NCBI GenBank assembly: GCA_963971575.1
Contig: OZ020625.1
Location: forward strand, 28,433,753-28,497,752
Direction: 5' to 3'
Origin: Liopterus haemorrhoidalis
Lineage: Eukaryota; Arthropoda; Insecta; Coleoptera; Dytiscidae
DNA: 64,000 nucleotides
The notes under the pieces were generated by a model. That model made no database searches, was not told the origin of the DNA, and was given only the letters and a program-made list of their open reading frames with translations. The position numbers were made by a program, and so were the translations under genes. This document shows, piece after piece, positions 52,396 through 63,294 of this stretch (position 1 is its first letter; each line of letters starts with the position of its first letter).

Positions 52396-53008
52396 CTTGC
52401 CGCGCAAACAGAGTGAATAGTTCAAAGTTTCAACACATATGGCGTTTTGTTAAGTTATCATTAAGTGTCAAATGCGTATAGGTTATAATTTGAAAAGTGA
52501 TCATATAGTTTTGTTTTACTGTGTTAAAAATGTCAAATTATGTGCCAAATAAAGAGCATTCGCGGACAGTACTACTGTTTTGTTTTCATTTGAAAAAAAC
52601 TGCTGCTGAATCATACCGACTGCTTCGAGAAGCTTATGGTGAATATGCTCCATAGCAAGATACGTGTGAACGATGGTTTCGGCGTTTCAAAAGTGGTATT
52701 ACAGTTAATACCCAACGCTACCAACAAGAACTGATCGAATTGAACCATTCGCTGCTCATAAAACGACCAGAATACGAAAGAAGATAGCACAAGGTAATCT
52801 TTCTTCACGATAACGCTCCATCACATAAGGCAAAAGCAGTTTGCAACACATTGGAGGCACTGAAATGGGAAGTGCTACCCCATGCCGCTTGCTCACCAGA
52901 CTTGGCCCCTTCAGATTACCACTTGTTCGCATCGATGGGTCACGCACTTGCCGAGCAGCACTTTTGTTCATATGAAAATGTGAAAGAATGGCTAGATGAA
53001 TGGTTTGT
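52396..53008 (+). mobile_element. Mar2 copy 3, truncated at both ends
   Basis: Begins in the Mos1-like leader (TTGCCGCGCAAACAGAGTGA) and stops inside the C-terminal coding part (GATGAATGGTTTG). Neither terminal repeat is present. Confidence 0.9.
52530..53008 (+). pseudogene. Mos1-like mariner transposase, deleted copy 3
   Basis: From ATG 52530, [20 protein letters not shown] and [20 protein letters not shown] are in frame, followed by a stop where Gln stands in copy 1. Codons to RRFKSG remain, then a deletion of roughly 490 bases joins to VNTQRYQQELIELNHSLLIK. This copy retains the Gln codon that is TAA in copies 1 and 2. IFLHDNAPSH and SPDLAPSDYHLF follow, with a one-base problem near KKIA; it ends at WLDEWF. 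It shows that the shared stop in the other two copies is derived. Confidence 0.9.
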
Positions 53009-53422
53009 AGTGCATAACTCATAGCCTATTGTCTATTAATTTATGAGCTGTCAACGCAGTTTAACCAGTTGAAAGAATTAAAAAACTTAACTAGTTTTTT
53101 AGCATACATAAGATATTAATGTAGCCTTAAGAAGTTAAATGACCTTTGTCAGTTATGCAAAAATAGTATTGGACCACTTTCCAAGATCATTACTTTTTTG
53201 TCTAAATTTTAAAAAGTGAAATTTTATTAAAAATTGTGTAGGATTCTATTTTTGACGTAGTTATAAAAGAAAGTTGATAATTTTTATTTTTATAGCTGTA
53301 ATTCATTCGCAGATGGTGGCCGGTTAAGCTATAAAATCAATTTAAAACTCGAGTAGTTTTTATTGATATAAATTTACATTCGCGAATGGTAATAGAAGAT
53401 ACCTTAAACTGAGTCTATATTA
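53009..53422. other. Unassigned stretch
   Basis: No repeat end or frame recognised apart from the AACTGAGTCTATATTA target described with MITE-D. Confidence 0.4.
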
Positions 53423-54025
53423 TACCCTTTTCACACTAGAACTTTAAGACGAGTGAACTTAAAGTTCACCGATGTTTAACATCCGTATGCTTTCACACTT
53501 GATGTTTAAATCTCCGGTGCTGTCATCAGCTACAGTAATTTTGTCCTTAAGTTACCGTCATGAAATTACCAGTTTTGAACTGTCTGCGCAGACGCACATT
53601 TTGAATTATTATAAACAAATATGGATATTTCATTTCATTCTGCAATAAAGACACTACAATAAAGAATATATTACACCTGTATTAACATGTAAGTCGATAC
53701 ATTTTATCTCAATTATTGTAGCTCTGTTTTTTATTAAACACATTATTAAAATAAATAATTTTATTATAACAATAAGTATAAACTTCTTATAACCTCGATA
53801 TAATACAGTATTCTTGTTTATGATAATACAAAATGTTGACAGCACAAATTCAAAGAGTATTTTTTTTATAATAGAAATTAAGTTGGCAATGCTGACTATG
53901 TTTAAGACGCAGATCTCTGTCTTAAACATCGCTTGTATTTAGACGAGGCCATACGGTTTCACATTAGCGTTTAAAGACACATTCAATTTAAAATCCGATC
54001 TTAAAGTTCTAGTGTGAAAAGGGTA
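53423..54025. mobile_element. MITE-D, 603 bp, TTA duplication
   Basis: TACCCTTTTCACACTAGAAC and its exact inverse as ends. TTA at 53420-53422 and 54026-54028. The sequence next to it is tandemly duplicated (about 54055-54095), and that second copy reads ACTGAGTCCATATTAGTGAG without the element, giving an empty site. A 3-bp TTA duplication suggests PIF/Harbinger machinery. Confidence 0.93.
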
Positions 54026-54140
54026 TTAGCGAACCAATCCTGTAATATATAGTGTAAAACTGAGTCCATATTAGTGAGCCGATCCTGTAATATACCGCGT
54101 AATGTAACACAGCGTGTAGCATTTTTGTCTTCGTCTATAG

Positions 54141-54514
54141 CAGGGGTCCCCAAACTTTTTCTCGACCCCCAGAAAAGTTTCTCTACTTCTTATCGACCCC
54201 CTCTATTTCACAATTACGTTATTATAATAGAACAAGCAAAAAATACACTTATGTGATGTCTTATATTGTTTAATGTACAGTGTTTTATGTCTTTATCTAT
54301 AATATAATTATATCTAATCAGATGCAATACAATAATATTATATAAAATTTACTGTCATTGTCAATGTGACGGGTGTGGTTGGTGACTCTTTGCAAGATTA
54401 GAAATGTCGGGTTCAAAATGATTTAATTTCAGCCTTAAACTGCCACGAAAATCTAAATTGTTTCTCTGTTTTGCCGGGATGGAATTAACATGGCTAAAAT
54501 TAGCCTCAACCATA
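54141..54514 (-). mobile_element. hAT-3 end, truncated by the Tc1 element
   Basis: CAGGGGTCCCCAAACTTTTT marks a hAT terminus, followed by ACCCCC-rich subterminal sequence and then the C-terminal coding end on the minus strand. The rest is missing beyond 54514. Confidence 0.75.
54361..54514 (-). pseudogene. hAT transposase C-terminal fragment
   Basis: Minus strand: MVEANFSHVNSIPAKQRNNL, DFRGSLRLKLNHFEPDISNL then AKSHQPHPSH and TGA. The FS.VN.I..KQRN.L....G.LRLKL...EP.I..L...HQ.HPSH pattern is the very end of ZBED/SCAND3-related (Charlie or Zaphod-type) hAT transposases, after the dimerisation region. Only about 50 residues survive. It ends at the TA used by the Tc1 element. Confidence 0.75.
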
Positions 54515-55568
54515 TACAGTTACTCACAAAATTGAGCGTACAAAAGTTTTAGAAATATACCTCTTAGGTAAAGATGCCTATAAAACAGATTATTTAAACC
54601 AATTATTTTTTATTTCTAAAATACATTTTAGAGATACAAAACTATCATAAATGGTATAAAATTAAATAATATTTAATAAACATTTGTTAAAGAAAACCAA
54701 AAATATATACATTTTCAGAGACACAAAATTGAGCGTGCAAAAAGTAGTAATACTAATAAAATAATAAGAAAACAATCAGTTAATTTAAATTAATATTTTG
54801 TCGTGTCACCTTTTGCTTCTATTACTGCTTGAAGGCGATTTGGCATAGACTGCACTAATTTTCCACAAACTTCTGCTGGTATATTATTCCATTCTTCTTG
54901 AAGTTTCGTTTTAAAATCATTTTTATTAGAAAATGAATTTGTTTTTATCCGAACTTTTAATTCTCTCAATAAATTTTCAGTTGGATTGAAATCAGGCGAT
55001 TGTGGCGGTGTTTTGGGTAATTTTGGTGCATTGTATAAAAGTCATTCCTTTACAATAAGCGCAGTAAGTTTGGGATCGTTATCTTGTTGAAAATAATGTT
55101 GAAAACTGGTGGCATATCTAATTTTTCTGCAGTAGTCGTAAGATTATTTTTCAAGATGTTTAGATATTTCCATTTATCCATGATCCCTTCTATAAATTCT
55201 AAATTACCTGGGCCGTTTGAGCCCATAGCACCCCACAACATAACTGATCCGCTCCGTGTTTTACTGTCGGAACAGTATTAATTTTTTTAAATTCTGTATT
55301 AGGCTTCCGCAAATCAATTTGTCTGCCGTCCGACCCAAAAAAAAATAATTTTCGTCTCGTCAGAAAAAATAACTTCATTCCAGAAGTTAATTGGTTTGTT
55401 TACAAACATATTTGCAAATTCTAAGCGTTTCTTTTTATTCGTTTTTGAAATCAATGGTTTCTTGCGTGCAATTCGACCATTGTAGTTATTTTTCCGGAGT
55501 ACTCGGCGGACTGTTTCTACTGAAATTTGTTTATTTAATCTTTGTAACAATTCTGACGTTAACTGGGG

Positions 55569-57142
55569 CAGTGGCGGCTGAGACAGGGAGGCGCTGGGAC
55601 AGTGACCTCCTAAAAATTTTTTAGTAAAAAAGCTAAATTTAATACTTTATTTATACTTCTTTAAAATTGCATTAAAGTAGCTAGATATATCTGCATATTT
55701 TTATTTTTATTATTTCTTATTCAAAGATTTTTCATATAAATGTTAGATTTCAAAAATTTAAATCAAGACAACAACGCTTTTTCGAGCGTTGTTGGGCACT
55801 CCACGGAGTGTCCCAAGATACAGCGTTGCCACATGCAATATCTAATGTTCTTATCTACATATGTAGCAAAAATTTACTAGTAACGACAACAGCGCCGAAG
55901 GTTAGTGTTGTATGTATTAGTGAATTACGGCCGGTGTCCCGTAGCTTAGTTCGGTCGTTCTGATTTGTGACAAGTACTTAAACGTGAAAATGAATCGAAT
56001 GAAGCAATTTTAAATATACTGTATATTTTAATAAAACTAACGTGCTTAACTATGAAACAAAATTATTAATAAAAAATCAGCTGTGACCACCACAGGACCG
56101 ATCGCCATTATAAAGTACTTGTATAAAATATATTCTAGCAGCAGAGTAGAAATAACTTGGCCTAATATCTTCTAACAGAGATATTATTTATCATGACCAT
56201 GGAAACGTTACATATAAGTATAAAAATTTGAGACTTTGAAAAAATTTTACAAAAATTTACGACAAATTTTTCGAAATTTTTCGTTTCATCAAAAAACATC
56301 TCAAATAAAAGTTATTAGTTATTGCATTTATAGCAACTTTTGTTAAATAAATTTTTTCGAAATATTTTTCTGTTGCTCAATATTCGCAAAAATCTTAAAA
56401 TCGACACTAGTAAACTCCCATTTTTAGTCAACCGATTTTTACCAAAAGTTGATCAACTCGTGCCATTGATGGCAGAAGCTTAAATATGAAGTTTCAAAAA
56501 ATCCTTTTAGCCGAATTTGCTCTACACGTGTACACAGACATCATGCTAAAAATAGTCAAAACGTTATGTAGGGACCTCAATTCGTGGAGATCCATCGAAA
56601 TCTCGAAATCGGTATGATCACAATACCTCCCTTATATATGTTGGCGGTCGGTAAAAATATGGGGCCTCATTGGCCAAAATTGAATATTTCCCAACAGGAT
56701 AAAAATGGAAATAGAACATTTAATAGGAAGTTTAGTGAAAAACAATATTTAAATACAAGTTGGTTGTGTGGATGTGATAAATAAAATGTTTTTTTTTGTT
56801 TCCTGTGTTTGATTTGCTCATCAGACGCAAATGAAATAAAGACAGTAAATAGTGTTAAAGATATTAAACATTTCAAAGATAAAGTTCTTAAACATAATGT
56901 GTCTCATAAACATATGCATTATTCGGTCAAATTTGCCATGCTTGGATCGGTAAATATATGCTACTGCGTATAAACGTTCATAAATCTTAATACAAGTGCC
57001 AAATTTGTCAGTTTTTCTAGTTGCAGAACAAATTTTCAGGTATTTTTTATTTATTTACTTTTTTCTCGTATAACTATATTTTAATAGATATATATGGGAA
57101 AAAAAGTGTCCCCCCAAATATTTTACTCACCAGCCGCTACTG
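55569..57142. mobile_element. hAT-1 non-autonomous element with 8-bp duplication
   Basis: CAGTGGCGGCTG on the left and CAGCCGCTACTG on the right are inverted with one mismatch. AACTGGGG stands at 55561-55568 and 57143-57150. 1574 bases, including HelB copy 10. No transposase reading. The frame of the host Tc1 gene is restored when the element and one AACTGGGG are removed. Confidence 0.95.
56077..56656 (+). mobile_element. HelB copy 10, complete, array reduced to one unit
   Basis: Both ends present: TCAGCTGTGACCACCACAGG and ACCGATCGCC on the left, CCCTTATATATGTTGGCGG and TCGGTAAAA on the right. Between CACGTGTACACAGACA and TCATGCTAAAAATAG there is a single CAGA, where other copies have 5-20 tetramers. 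About 580 bases, a good reference for the family. Confidence 0.95.
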
Positions 57143-57767
57143 AACTGGGGTACACTAATTTTAGGATATTGCTTGATTTTTCGCAAAATAAATCTTTCAT
57201 CCACAGTTGATAACAATTTTTTTCTGCCTTTGCCCGTTTTGTTTTTGATAGTACCTTCATATTTAAATTTATTTATTATTTTTTGAATTGTGGAATGTCT
57301 TCGGTTTACTATATCACCTATTTCACGCATTGTTTGACCCCGGGCGTATAATTTAACTATTAGTTTTCGTGTAGATTCGTCAGTCTGTTTACGTTTGTTT
57401 TCCATTATAATAGAAACAAAATCACTGTACTTGAATGTGGCCTAATACAAACTAAACTAATGAAAAAAACATCTGTTGCAAGATAAAACCTATGCAATAT
57501 AATTTCAGGAAAAGACAGGTCTTAAATCAAACGAAATTAACTAGTACGCTCAATTTTGTGTCTCTAAAATATTATTTTATTTTAGTTTTCCTTAACAAAT
57601 GTTTAACAAATATTACTATACTTTATAGTATTTGTAATAATTTTGGATCTGTAAGGTGTATTTTATAAATAAAAAATAATTAGTTTTAAAAAAATCTGTT
57701 TTATAGTCACGTTTTATTAAAAAGTATCTTTGTCAAATTCTTGTATGCTTAATTTTGTGAGTAACTG

Positions 57768-57830
57768 TATATGTTTTTAATTGAACCGGAAAGAAAACCG
57801 AAACGAAAAAAATAACGGTTCGAAGCCCTG
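57768..57830. mobile_element. hAT-2 family terminal fragment
   Basis: AACCGAAACGAAAAAAATAA then CGGTTCGAAGCCCTG matches the right end of hAT-2 at 51370-51430. It begins directly after the Tc1 target TA. Confidence 0.8.
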
Positions 57831-57839
57831 TAATAAATT

Positions 57840-58100
57840 TTAAAAAACATTTTTAAATTTTTATATTTAAAAATGCTGTGCATTGTCGGGGTCCATTTAT
57901 TGTTTATTCATTTATTGTTAAAATACAGAACTACGCAAAAGCAATTTAGTTCCGCGTAAACGTTTAGAATAGCCTGTAATGCTAATACTGGTTAACAAAA
58001 TTATATAAATTTAAAAAATTCTATTTAAATTTTTATATTTAAATGGCTGTGCACTGTCGTGGACCATTTATTGTTTACGCAATACAGAACTACGCAAAAA
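57840..58100. repeat. Local duplication and a degenerate MITE-B end
   Basis: TTTTTATATTTAAAAATGCT then GTGCATTGTCGGGGTCCATT (about 57858-57900) recurs in variant form at about 58030-58070, a period of about 171. TAGTTCCGCGTAAACGTTTA then GAATAGCCTGTA at 57947-57978 resembles the MITE-B terminus. Confidence 0.6.
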
Positions 58101-58295
58101 AATCCACATTAAAATTTTCATTAGCCAAACTAATTAAGAGGATTAATTTCTTTACTTATTTGATAATTTTGGTAGACATTACGTCATTAATCCTTCCAAA
58201 TATTTCTCGTTCACAATCGCTTTGAAACGTTCTAACTAACAACACATGTTGACCAGTGTATTTATTGTATAAAATACCCTTATATTAATATCTAC
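58101..58295. other. Unassigned
   Basis: No supported feature. A 60-codon frame ending at 58225 has no recognisable domain. Confidence 0.3.
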
Positions 58296-59640
58296 CTTAA
58301 GCGCTATTAGCCATAAATGCTGTGTGTACACATTTTTACCAGTTTTATAAAAAGTAAAATTTGAAAAAGTGCAATAGTGATGAAACAAGTTGAGTGTCTA
58401 TTGAAGGGTTAAGAAGGGACATCCTATACTGAGTCGACATCCCTTGGGAGCTAATAGCCAAAGATGCTGCACACCATTTTCTCAAAATTCAAAAAATTCT
58501 GTGGATTTTAAATTTTTTGTAAGTATTGTACAGGTAAATTTTATGTTTTGTCGATTGAATATTTTTAATAGCTCTAAGTATGTACATATGTTCCTTGGGC
58601 GCTAAGAGCCGAAAATGCTACACACCATTTTCTTAAATTTACAAAAATTCTGTGGATTTTAAATTTTTTGTAATTATTGTGATTTTTTGGAATGTTTTTA
58701 CGTCTCAATATTTTTAACAGCTCTAAGTAAGTTTGTATGTTCTTTGGGCGCTAATAGCCTAAACTGCTGTACACTATAATTTAAAATTTCAAAAAATTCT
58801 GTGGATTTTAAGATTTTTGTAAATATTGTGCAGAAGAATGGTTTTGAAAATGTTTTTTCGATTCAATATTTTTAATAGCTTTAAGTTTTATGTTATTTGG
58901 GTGCTAATAGCCAAAGACGCTGCATACTATTCTTACAAATTTCAAAAAATTATGTTGATTTTAATTTCTTTGTAAGTATTGTGTAAGTAAATTTTTGGAA
59001 TGTTTTTACGTTTCAATATTTTTAACAGCTGTAAGTATGTATGTTCTTTGGGCACTAATAGCCTAAAGTGATGTACACCATTTTTTCAAATTTCAAAAAT
59101 TCTGTGAAATTTAAATGTTTTGTAAGTATTGTGAAGATAAATTTTTGGAATGTTTTTTCCATTCAATATTTTTAATAGCTCTAAGTAAGTTTGTATGTTT
59201 TTTGGGAGCTACTAGCCAAAGATGCAGCATACCATTTTTTCATATTTTAAAAAAATCTGGATTTTAAATATTGTTCTATACCATTTTTCCAGTTACAGAA
59301 AAATTAATGCGATCTTTTTACGCCAAGATTTGTTAGTATATAATAAGTGATTTTTTTTGGCATATTTTTTTGTCAAGAAATTTCTCTAAAAAATGGATTT
59401 TTTGATATTTTTTTAAAATCTGTACCTCAGATTTTATTATATACTTGATTCAAAAATTTTTAAAAATATTTTTCGAAACTATTTCTATATTTTTTTGGAA
59501 TATTTTCGATTCAATATTTTTAACACAATAGTGAATCTATACGTCTTTTGGGCACTAATAGCCTAAGCTGCTGTACACCATTTTTACCAGTTACTGAAAA
59601 ATATGTGATTTTTTTTGCCAGGTTTTGTAAGTATATTATG
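58296..59640. repeat. About 150-bp tandem array centred on GGGCGCTAATAGCC
   Basis: The motif TTGGGCGCTAATAGCC plus AAAGATGCTGCACACCATTT recurs at about 58303 (partial), 58443, 58593, 58741, 58895, 59044, 59201 and 59545. Each is followed by AAAATTCTGTGGATTTTAAA and ATTTTTAATAGCTCTAAGTA. Intervals are 147-157 except the last, where a divergent stretch with TTTGTCAAGAAATTTCTC is interposed and itself repeated at about 59370 and 59660. Confidence 0.9.
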
Positions 59641-59740
59641 AAGTGATTTTTTTCGGCACATTTTTTGTCAAAAAATTTCTCAAAAAAAATTGATTTTTTG
59701 ATATTTTTTTGAATCTGTACCTCAGATTTTATTTTGTTTT

Positions 59741-59881
59741 TTTAAAATTTTTATGGCCATTGATGCTTTGGCAATTAGCCAGGACAATTATTTTTTGAAA
59801 AATTCCATGCCTGAACGGGATTCGAACCCGAGACCTTAGCAACGCAGAGCATATGTGTTACCACTACGCTACGCCGGTCGG
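59741..59881 (-). mobile_element. SINE family S1, copy 2
   Basis: Minus strand: head GCGTAGCGTAGTGGTAACAC and GGTTCGAATCCCG, body ATTGTCCTGGCTAATTGCC. Nearly the same length and sequence as 14336-14482. It interrupts the tail of the 150-bp array. Confidence 0.85.
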
Positions 59882-60039
59882 ATTTTTTGTAATTGACTCA
59901 AAAAAAATTTAAATTATTTTTCAAAAATATATATTTCTATATTTTTTTGGAATATTTTTCAATTCAATATTTTTAATACAATTAAGTAAATCTATACGTC
60001 ATTCGGGCGATAATAGTCAAAATTGCTGTATAAGTTGCT

Positions 60040-60445
60040 TAGTATGACATGCTCCCTAAGAACCTAAAAAGAGGGATCTATGGATGCTGGGCAACACCTT
60101 AAAAAAAACAAAATATCTACGATTGCATATTGCCAGGGTTGGGGATGCAAATGTGTGTATTCAGCTCCATTGATCCTTAGCATAAAGTGCTCCCTAGGAA
60201 ACTATAATGAAGGATCTGTGGGTGCTTTTCAACACCTTAAAAAACACAAAATATCCACGATTACATATTGCCAGGGTTGGGGATGCAATCGTGTGTATTC
60301 TGTTCCATTGATCCTTAGTATAAAGTGCTGCCTAGGAACCTAAAATGAGGGATCGGTGGATGCTTGGCCACACGATTGCATATTGCCAGGGTTAGGGATG
60401 CAATCGCGTGTATTCCGTTCCATTGATCCTTAGTATAAAGTAAAA
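60040..60445. repeat. 137-bp tandem repeat, three units
   Basis: AGGGATCTATGGATGCTGGG, CGATTGCATATTGCCAGGGT and CATTGATCCTTAGCATAAAG recur at a 137-138 base period from about 60074, 60211 and 60349. The third unit lacks about 25 bases. The open frame at 60080-60343 reflects two in-phase units, not a gene. Confidence 0.92.
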
Positions 60446-60751
60446 ATCTCCTTCAAGGAAAGCAATATCTGGAAATTGTAGCCGAAATTCCTCTAAACAT
60501 GACACCGCACTGTAAATCTATTCGCCGTTCACTCGAACACCATTTCGAAAATATGATTCAATCATAAATTTTTTGTTATATTGTAAAAACCATTATAATT
60601 GTAGCTTAAGTGAATTTTCAATAGGAACTTATGACAACAACAGTGATGATATTTTATTTAATTGACAGTTAAAGCTTGCAGTACACATTATTTTATTTTT
60701 CCACAGCTAACCCTTATGTAATTTCTTTTTGAACACATGGTATTACAAAAA
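60446..60751. other. Unassigned stretch, possible transposase scrap at its start
   Basis: The 60440-60560 region includes a short stretch that could be old coding sequence, but nothing identifiable. The rest is A+T-rich. Confidence 0.3.
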
Positions 60752-61722
60752 TCAGCTGTGGCCACCACAGGACCGACCGCCATCACAAAGTATTTGTATA
60801 AAATACCTACATTCTAGCAGCAGAGTAGAAATAACTTGGCCTAATATTTTCTAACAGAGATATTATTTATCATGACCATGGAAACGTTACATATAAGTAT
60901 GAAAAAATTGAGAATGGGAAAAAAAAATAAAATTTTTCGTTTTATCAAAAAATGTCTTAAATAAAAGTTGTTATTGCTTTTATATCAACTTTTGTTCAAT
61001 AAATTTTTTCTAATTATTTTTCTATTCTGAAATATTCGCAAAAATCTTAAAATCGACACGAGTAAACTCTCATTTCTAGTCAACCGATTTTTACCAAAAG
61101 TTGATCAACTCGTGTCATTGATGTCAAAAGCTTAAATATGAAGTTTCATAAAAATCCTTTCAGCTGAATTTGCTCTGCACGTGTACATAGATAGACGGAC
61201 GGACGGACGGACAGACGGACAAACAGACCGACAGACATGCCCGAAATAGTCGGAACGTTATGTAAGGGACCTTAACTTGTTGAGTATGGCCATTTAATAT
61301 ATCAAGCACTCTATGTAAATAAGTAGTTGCTATGAAAATAAATTTATGAAGTAATGTCAAAAATATATTTACTTGTGTTATTATAAAAATAAAATATAAT
61401 AAAAATCCTTTAATTCTTCTCTTATTAAAATCTGGTTATTAAAATCTATTTGCGCTCTCTAAAAGTCCACACAATTCGTGGAGATCCACCGAAATGTCCA
61501 AATCGGTATGATCACAATACCTCCCTTATATACTGGGTGAATTATTTAAGGAGCAACATACATGTTTCACATACCGTGAATATATTTTTTAATGCAACAT
61601 GTACTATGTCATTACCATGGATACAGTTTTTGACAGCAATATAAATCGTGTTCATTTTCATTTGCAACTTAGACAATTAATGTGTATACTTTTACTCATT
61701 GCTGATTTAAAAATTAATTAAC

Positions 61723-62779
61723 ATGTATACAGATAAAGAAAAAATAATGATAGTAACTTGGTATAACTCCCAAATGAGTTTAAGAGAAGTTTCTGCTGTA
61801 TTTAGTGCAACTTATCCAGATCGGCCAATACCAAATCCCTCTACAATTTCAAGACTAGTTAATAAATTTCATCGCGAAGGATGTCTTAAGTCGAAACATA
61901 ATAAAAATTAAAAAAAAGAACAACATTCCACGTGCTTACAGAAGAGAAGCAGTTGGAAATATTATTACAAGTGGAAGAAAACAATCAAAATACTTTAAGA
62001 TCAATTCCACAAACCGTTGGTGTCAGTATTGGATCTGTTTTTTACTTCTTAAAAAAGAAAAGTTTCGATCATACAAATTTCAAAACCATCAAGAATTGTT
62101 ACAAAGGGACGCAGCAGTACGTATGGATTTTGAAATGTTTGAAAAAATTAATTCTGACCCAACAATGCTTCAAAGAATTTTATTTACTGACGAAGCAACG
62201 TTTACTCTAAATGGTGAAGTGCACAGATGAAATTTTAGGTACTGGAGTCGAGAAAGTTTACATTTGTTTCATTCCTCCCGAACTCAAAGGCCGCAAAAAT
62301 TAAATGTTTGGGCAGAGATAATAGGAACTAATATTATAGGGACTTTTTTTATTGACGGTAACCTTAATGCCGCAAAATATCTAGTTCTTTTGCAAAACAA
62401 AATATTACCTGCGTTGCGAAACCTGAATATTAATGGACAAGTATGGTTTCAACATGATGGCGCACAAGTCCATTATTCTAGAATAGTTAAAGAATATTTA
62501 CATAGAACTTTTCCAAATAGCTGGATTGGAAGAGGAGGGTCGATGAATTGGCCAGCGAGATCTCCGGATTTGGCACCCAATGATTTTTTTTATTGGGGAT
62601 ATTTAAAGGCCAAAGTATATAATGGAGAACTTAGGGATGTTGCTGAACTGCAAGACATAATTGTTTAAGCATGCAACAATATACCTCAAGAGCAATTGCT
62701 GAATGTTTTGAATCATTTTTATGATCGCTTAACATTTTGTATGCAAGTAAACGGAGAAACTTTTGAACATTTATTATAA
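61723..62779 (+). pseudogene. TcB transposase, DD41D, frameshifted
   Basis: ATG 61723: MYTDKEKIMIVTWYNSQMSL then VSAVFSATYPDRPIPNPSTI, an HTH of the DUF4817 kind, ending in a stop after SKHNKN. A second frame has EEKQLEILLQVEENNQNTLR and SIPQTVGVSIGSVFYFLKK (second HTH). The catalytic part shows ILFTDEATFTLNGEVHR (first Asp, then a TGA), NFRYWSRES, GQVWFQHDGAQVHYS (second Asp) and RSPDLAPNDFFYWGYLKAKV (third Asp). As in TcA, 41 residues separate the last two. The end is PQEQLLNVLNHFYDRLTFCM then VNGETFEHLL and TAA 62779. Same family type as the intact gene at 26-1114, but clearly different in sequence. At least three frame errors and two stops. Confidence 0.9.
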
Positions 62780-62965
62780 GTTTTTATTAATTATTTATTT
62801 ATTTATTTTTTTTATTTGTGTTTTCAATAAAATATTTTGATTTTGCTAGTAAATATGGTTTTTTCTATGTTGCAAATGAAAATGAACACGATTTATATTG
62901 CTGTCAAAAACTGTATCCATAGTAATGACATAGTACATGTTGCATTAAAAAATAAATTCACTGTA

Positions 62966-63294
62966 TAATGTTAATGAAGTGAGTTATTTCAAAAGCAACA
63001 TAACCATAAAACAAAAGCTTATCGTATCCATAGAACAGACAAAATATTATTTTTTTAAATATTTTTTGGACTTAGCTACTAAGGACATTATTATTTTTGT
63101 TTGCATGTAAATATAAACCAACTAATAAAAATTCATTTATTGTTTCTAATTTACTATTTTTTAGCCGTCTAGTAACTTTATCATGTCAAATAACTATTAT
63201 ATCTAATCACCATTGCATATCTGTTGCCATAGATATGAGCTTGCTTTCATAATTTGCTATGTTGCAAATGAAATAACTCACTTCATTAACATTA
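62966..63294. mobile_element. MITE-E, 329 bp, nested in the TcB terminal repeat
   Basis: TAATGTTAATGAAGTGAGTT and its exact inverse (26 bases), TA at 62964-62965 and 63295-63296. The opposite TcB repeat reads TTTCACATACCGTGAATA at this point without interruption, confirming the insertion site. No coding region. Confidence 0.95.

Larger units (their letters stand above)
54790..57405 (-). pseudogene. Tc1-like transposase, DD34E, split by a hAT insertion
   Basis: Minus strand. Front exon-like part 57405-57151: MENKRKQTDESTRKLIVKLY, GQTMREIGDIVNRRHSTIQK (HTH) and GKGRKKLLSTVDERFILRKI, broken at KISVPQ by hAT-1. It resumes at 55560: LQRLNKQISVETVRRVLRKN (second HTH), then WNEVIFSDETKI (first Asp). 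After frame errors: VMLWGAMGSNGPGNLEFIEG, then a segment readable as QQDNDPKLTA (second Asp) and PPQSPDFNPTENL, whose Glu lies 34 residues after that Asp, and ELKVRIKTNSFSNKNDFKTK through EAKGDTTKY to TAA at 54790. Complete but with several frame breaks, therefore dead even without the hAT. Confidence 0.92.
54517..57767 (-). mobile_element. Tc1-like DD34E element with IR/DR ends, split by hAT-1
   Basis: Outer ends CAGTTACTCACAAAATTGAG at 54517 and the inverse at 57767, with TA on both sides. A second copy of the motif (ACACAAAATTGAGCGTGC) lies about 200 bases inside each end (about 54722 and 57545). Long inverted repeats with an internal repeated binding motif are the IR/DR arrangement of many Tc1 elements. 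Without hAT-1 the element is about 1.67 kb. Confidence 0.93.

Noticed and set aside
60080..60343. 87-codon frame with two similar halves
   Set aside because: The halves are two units of the 137-bp tandem repeat (in phase by chance).
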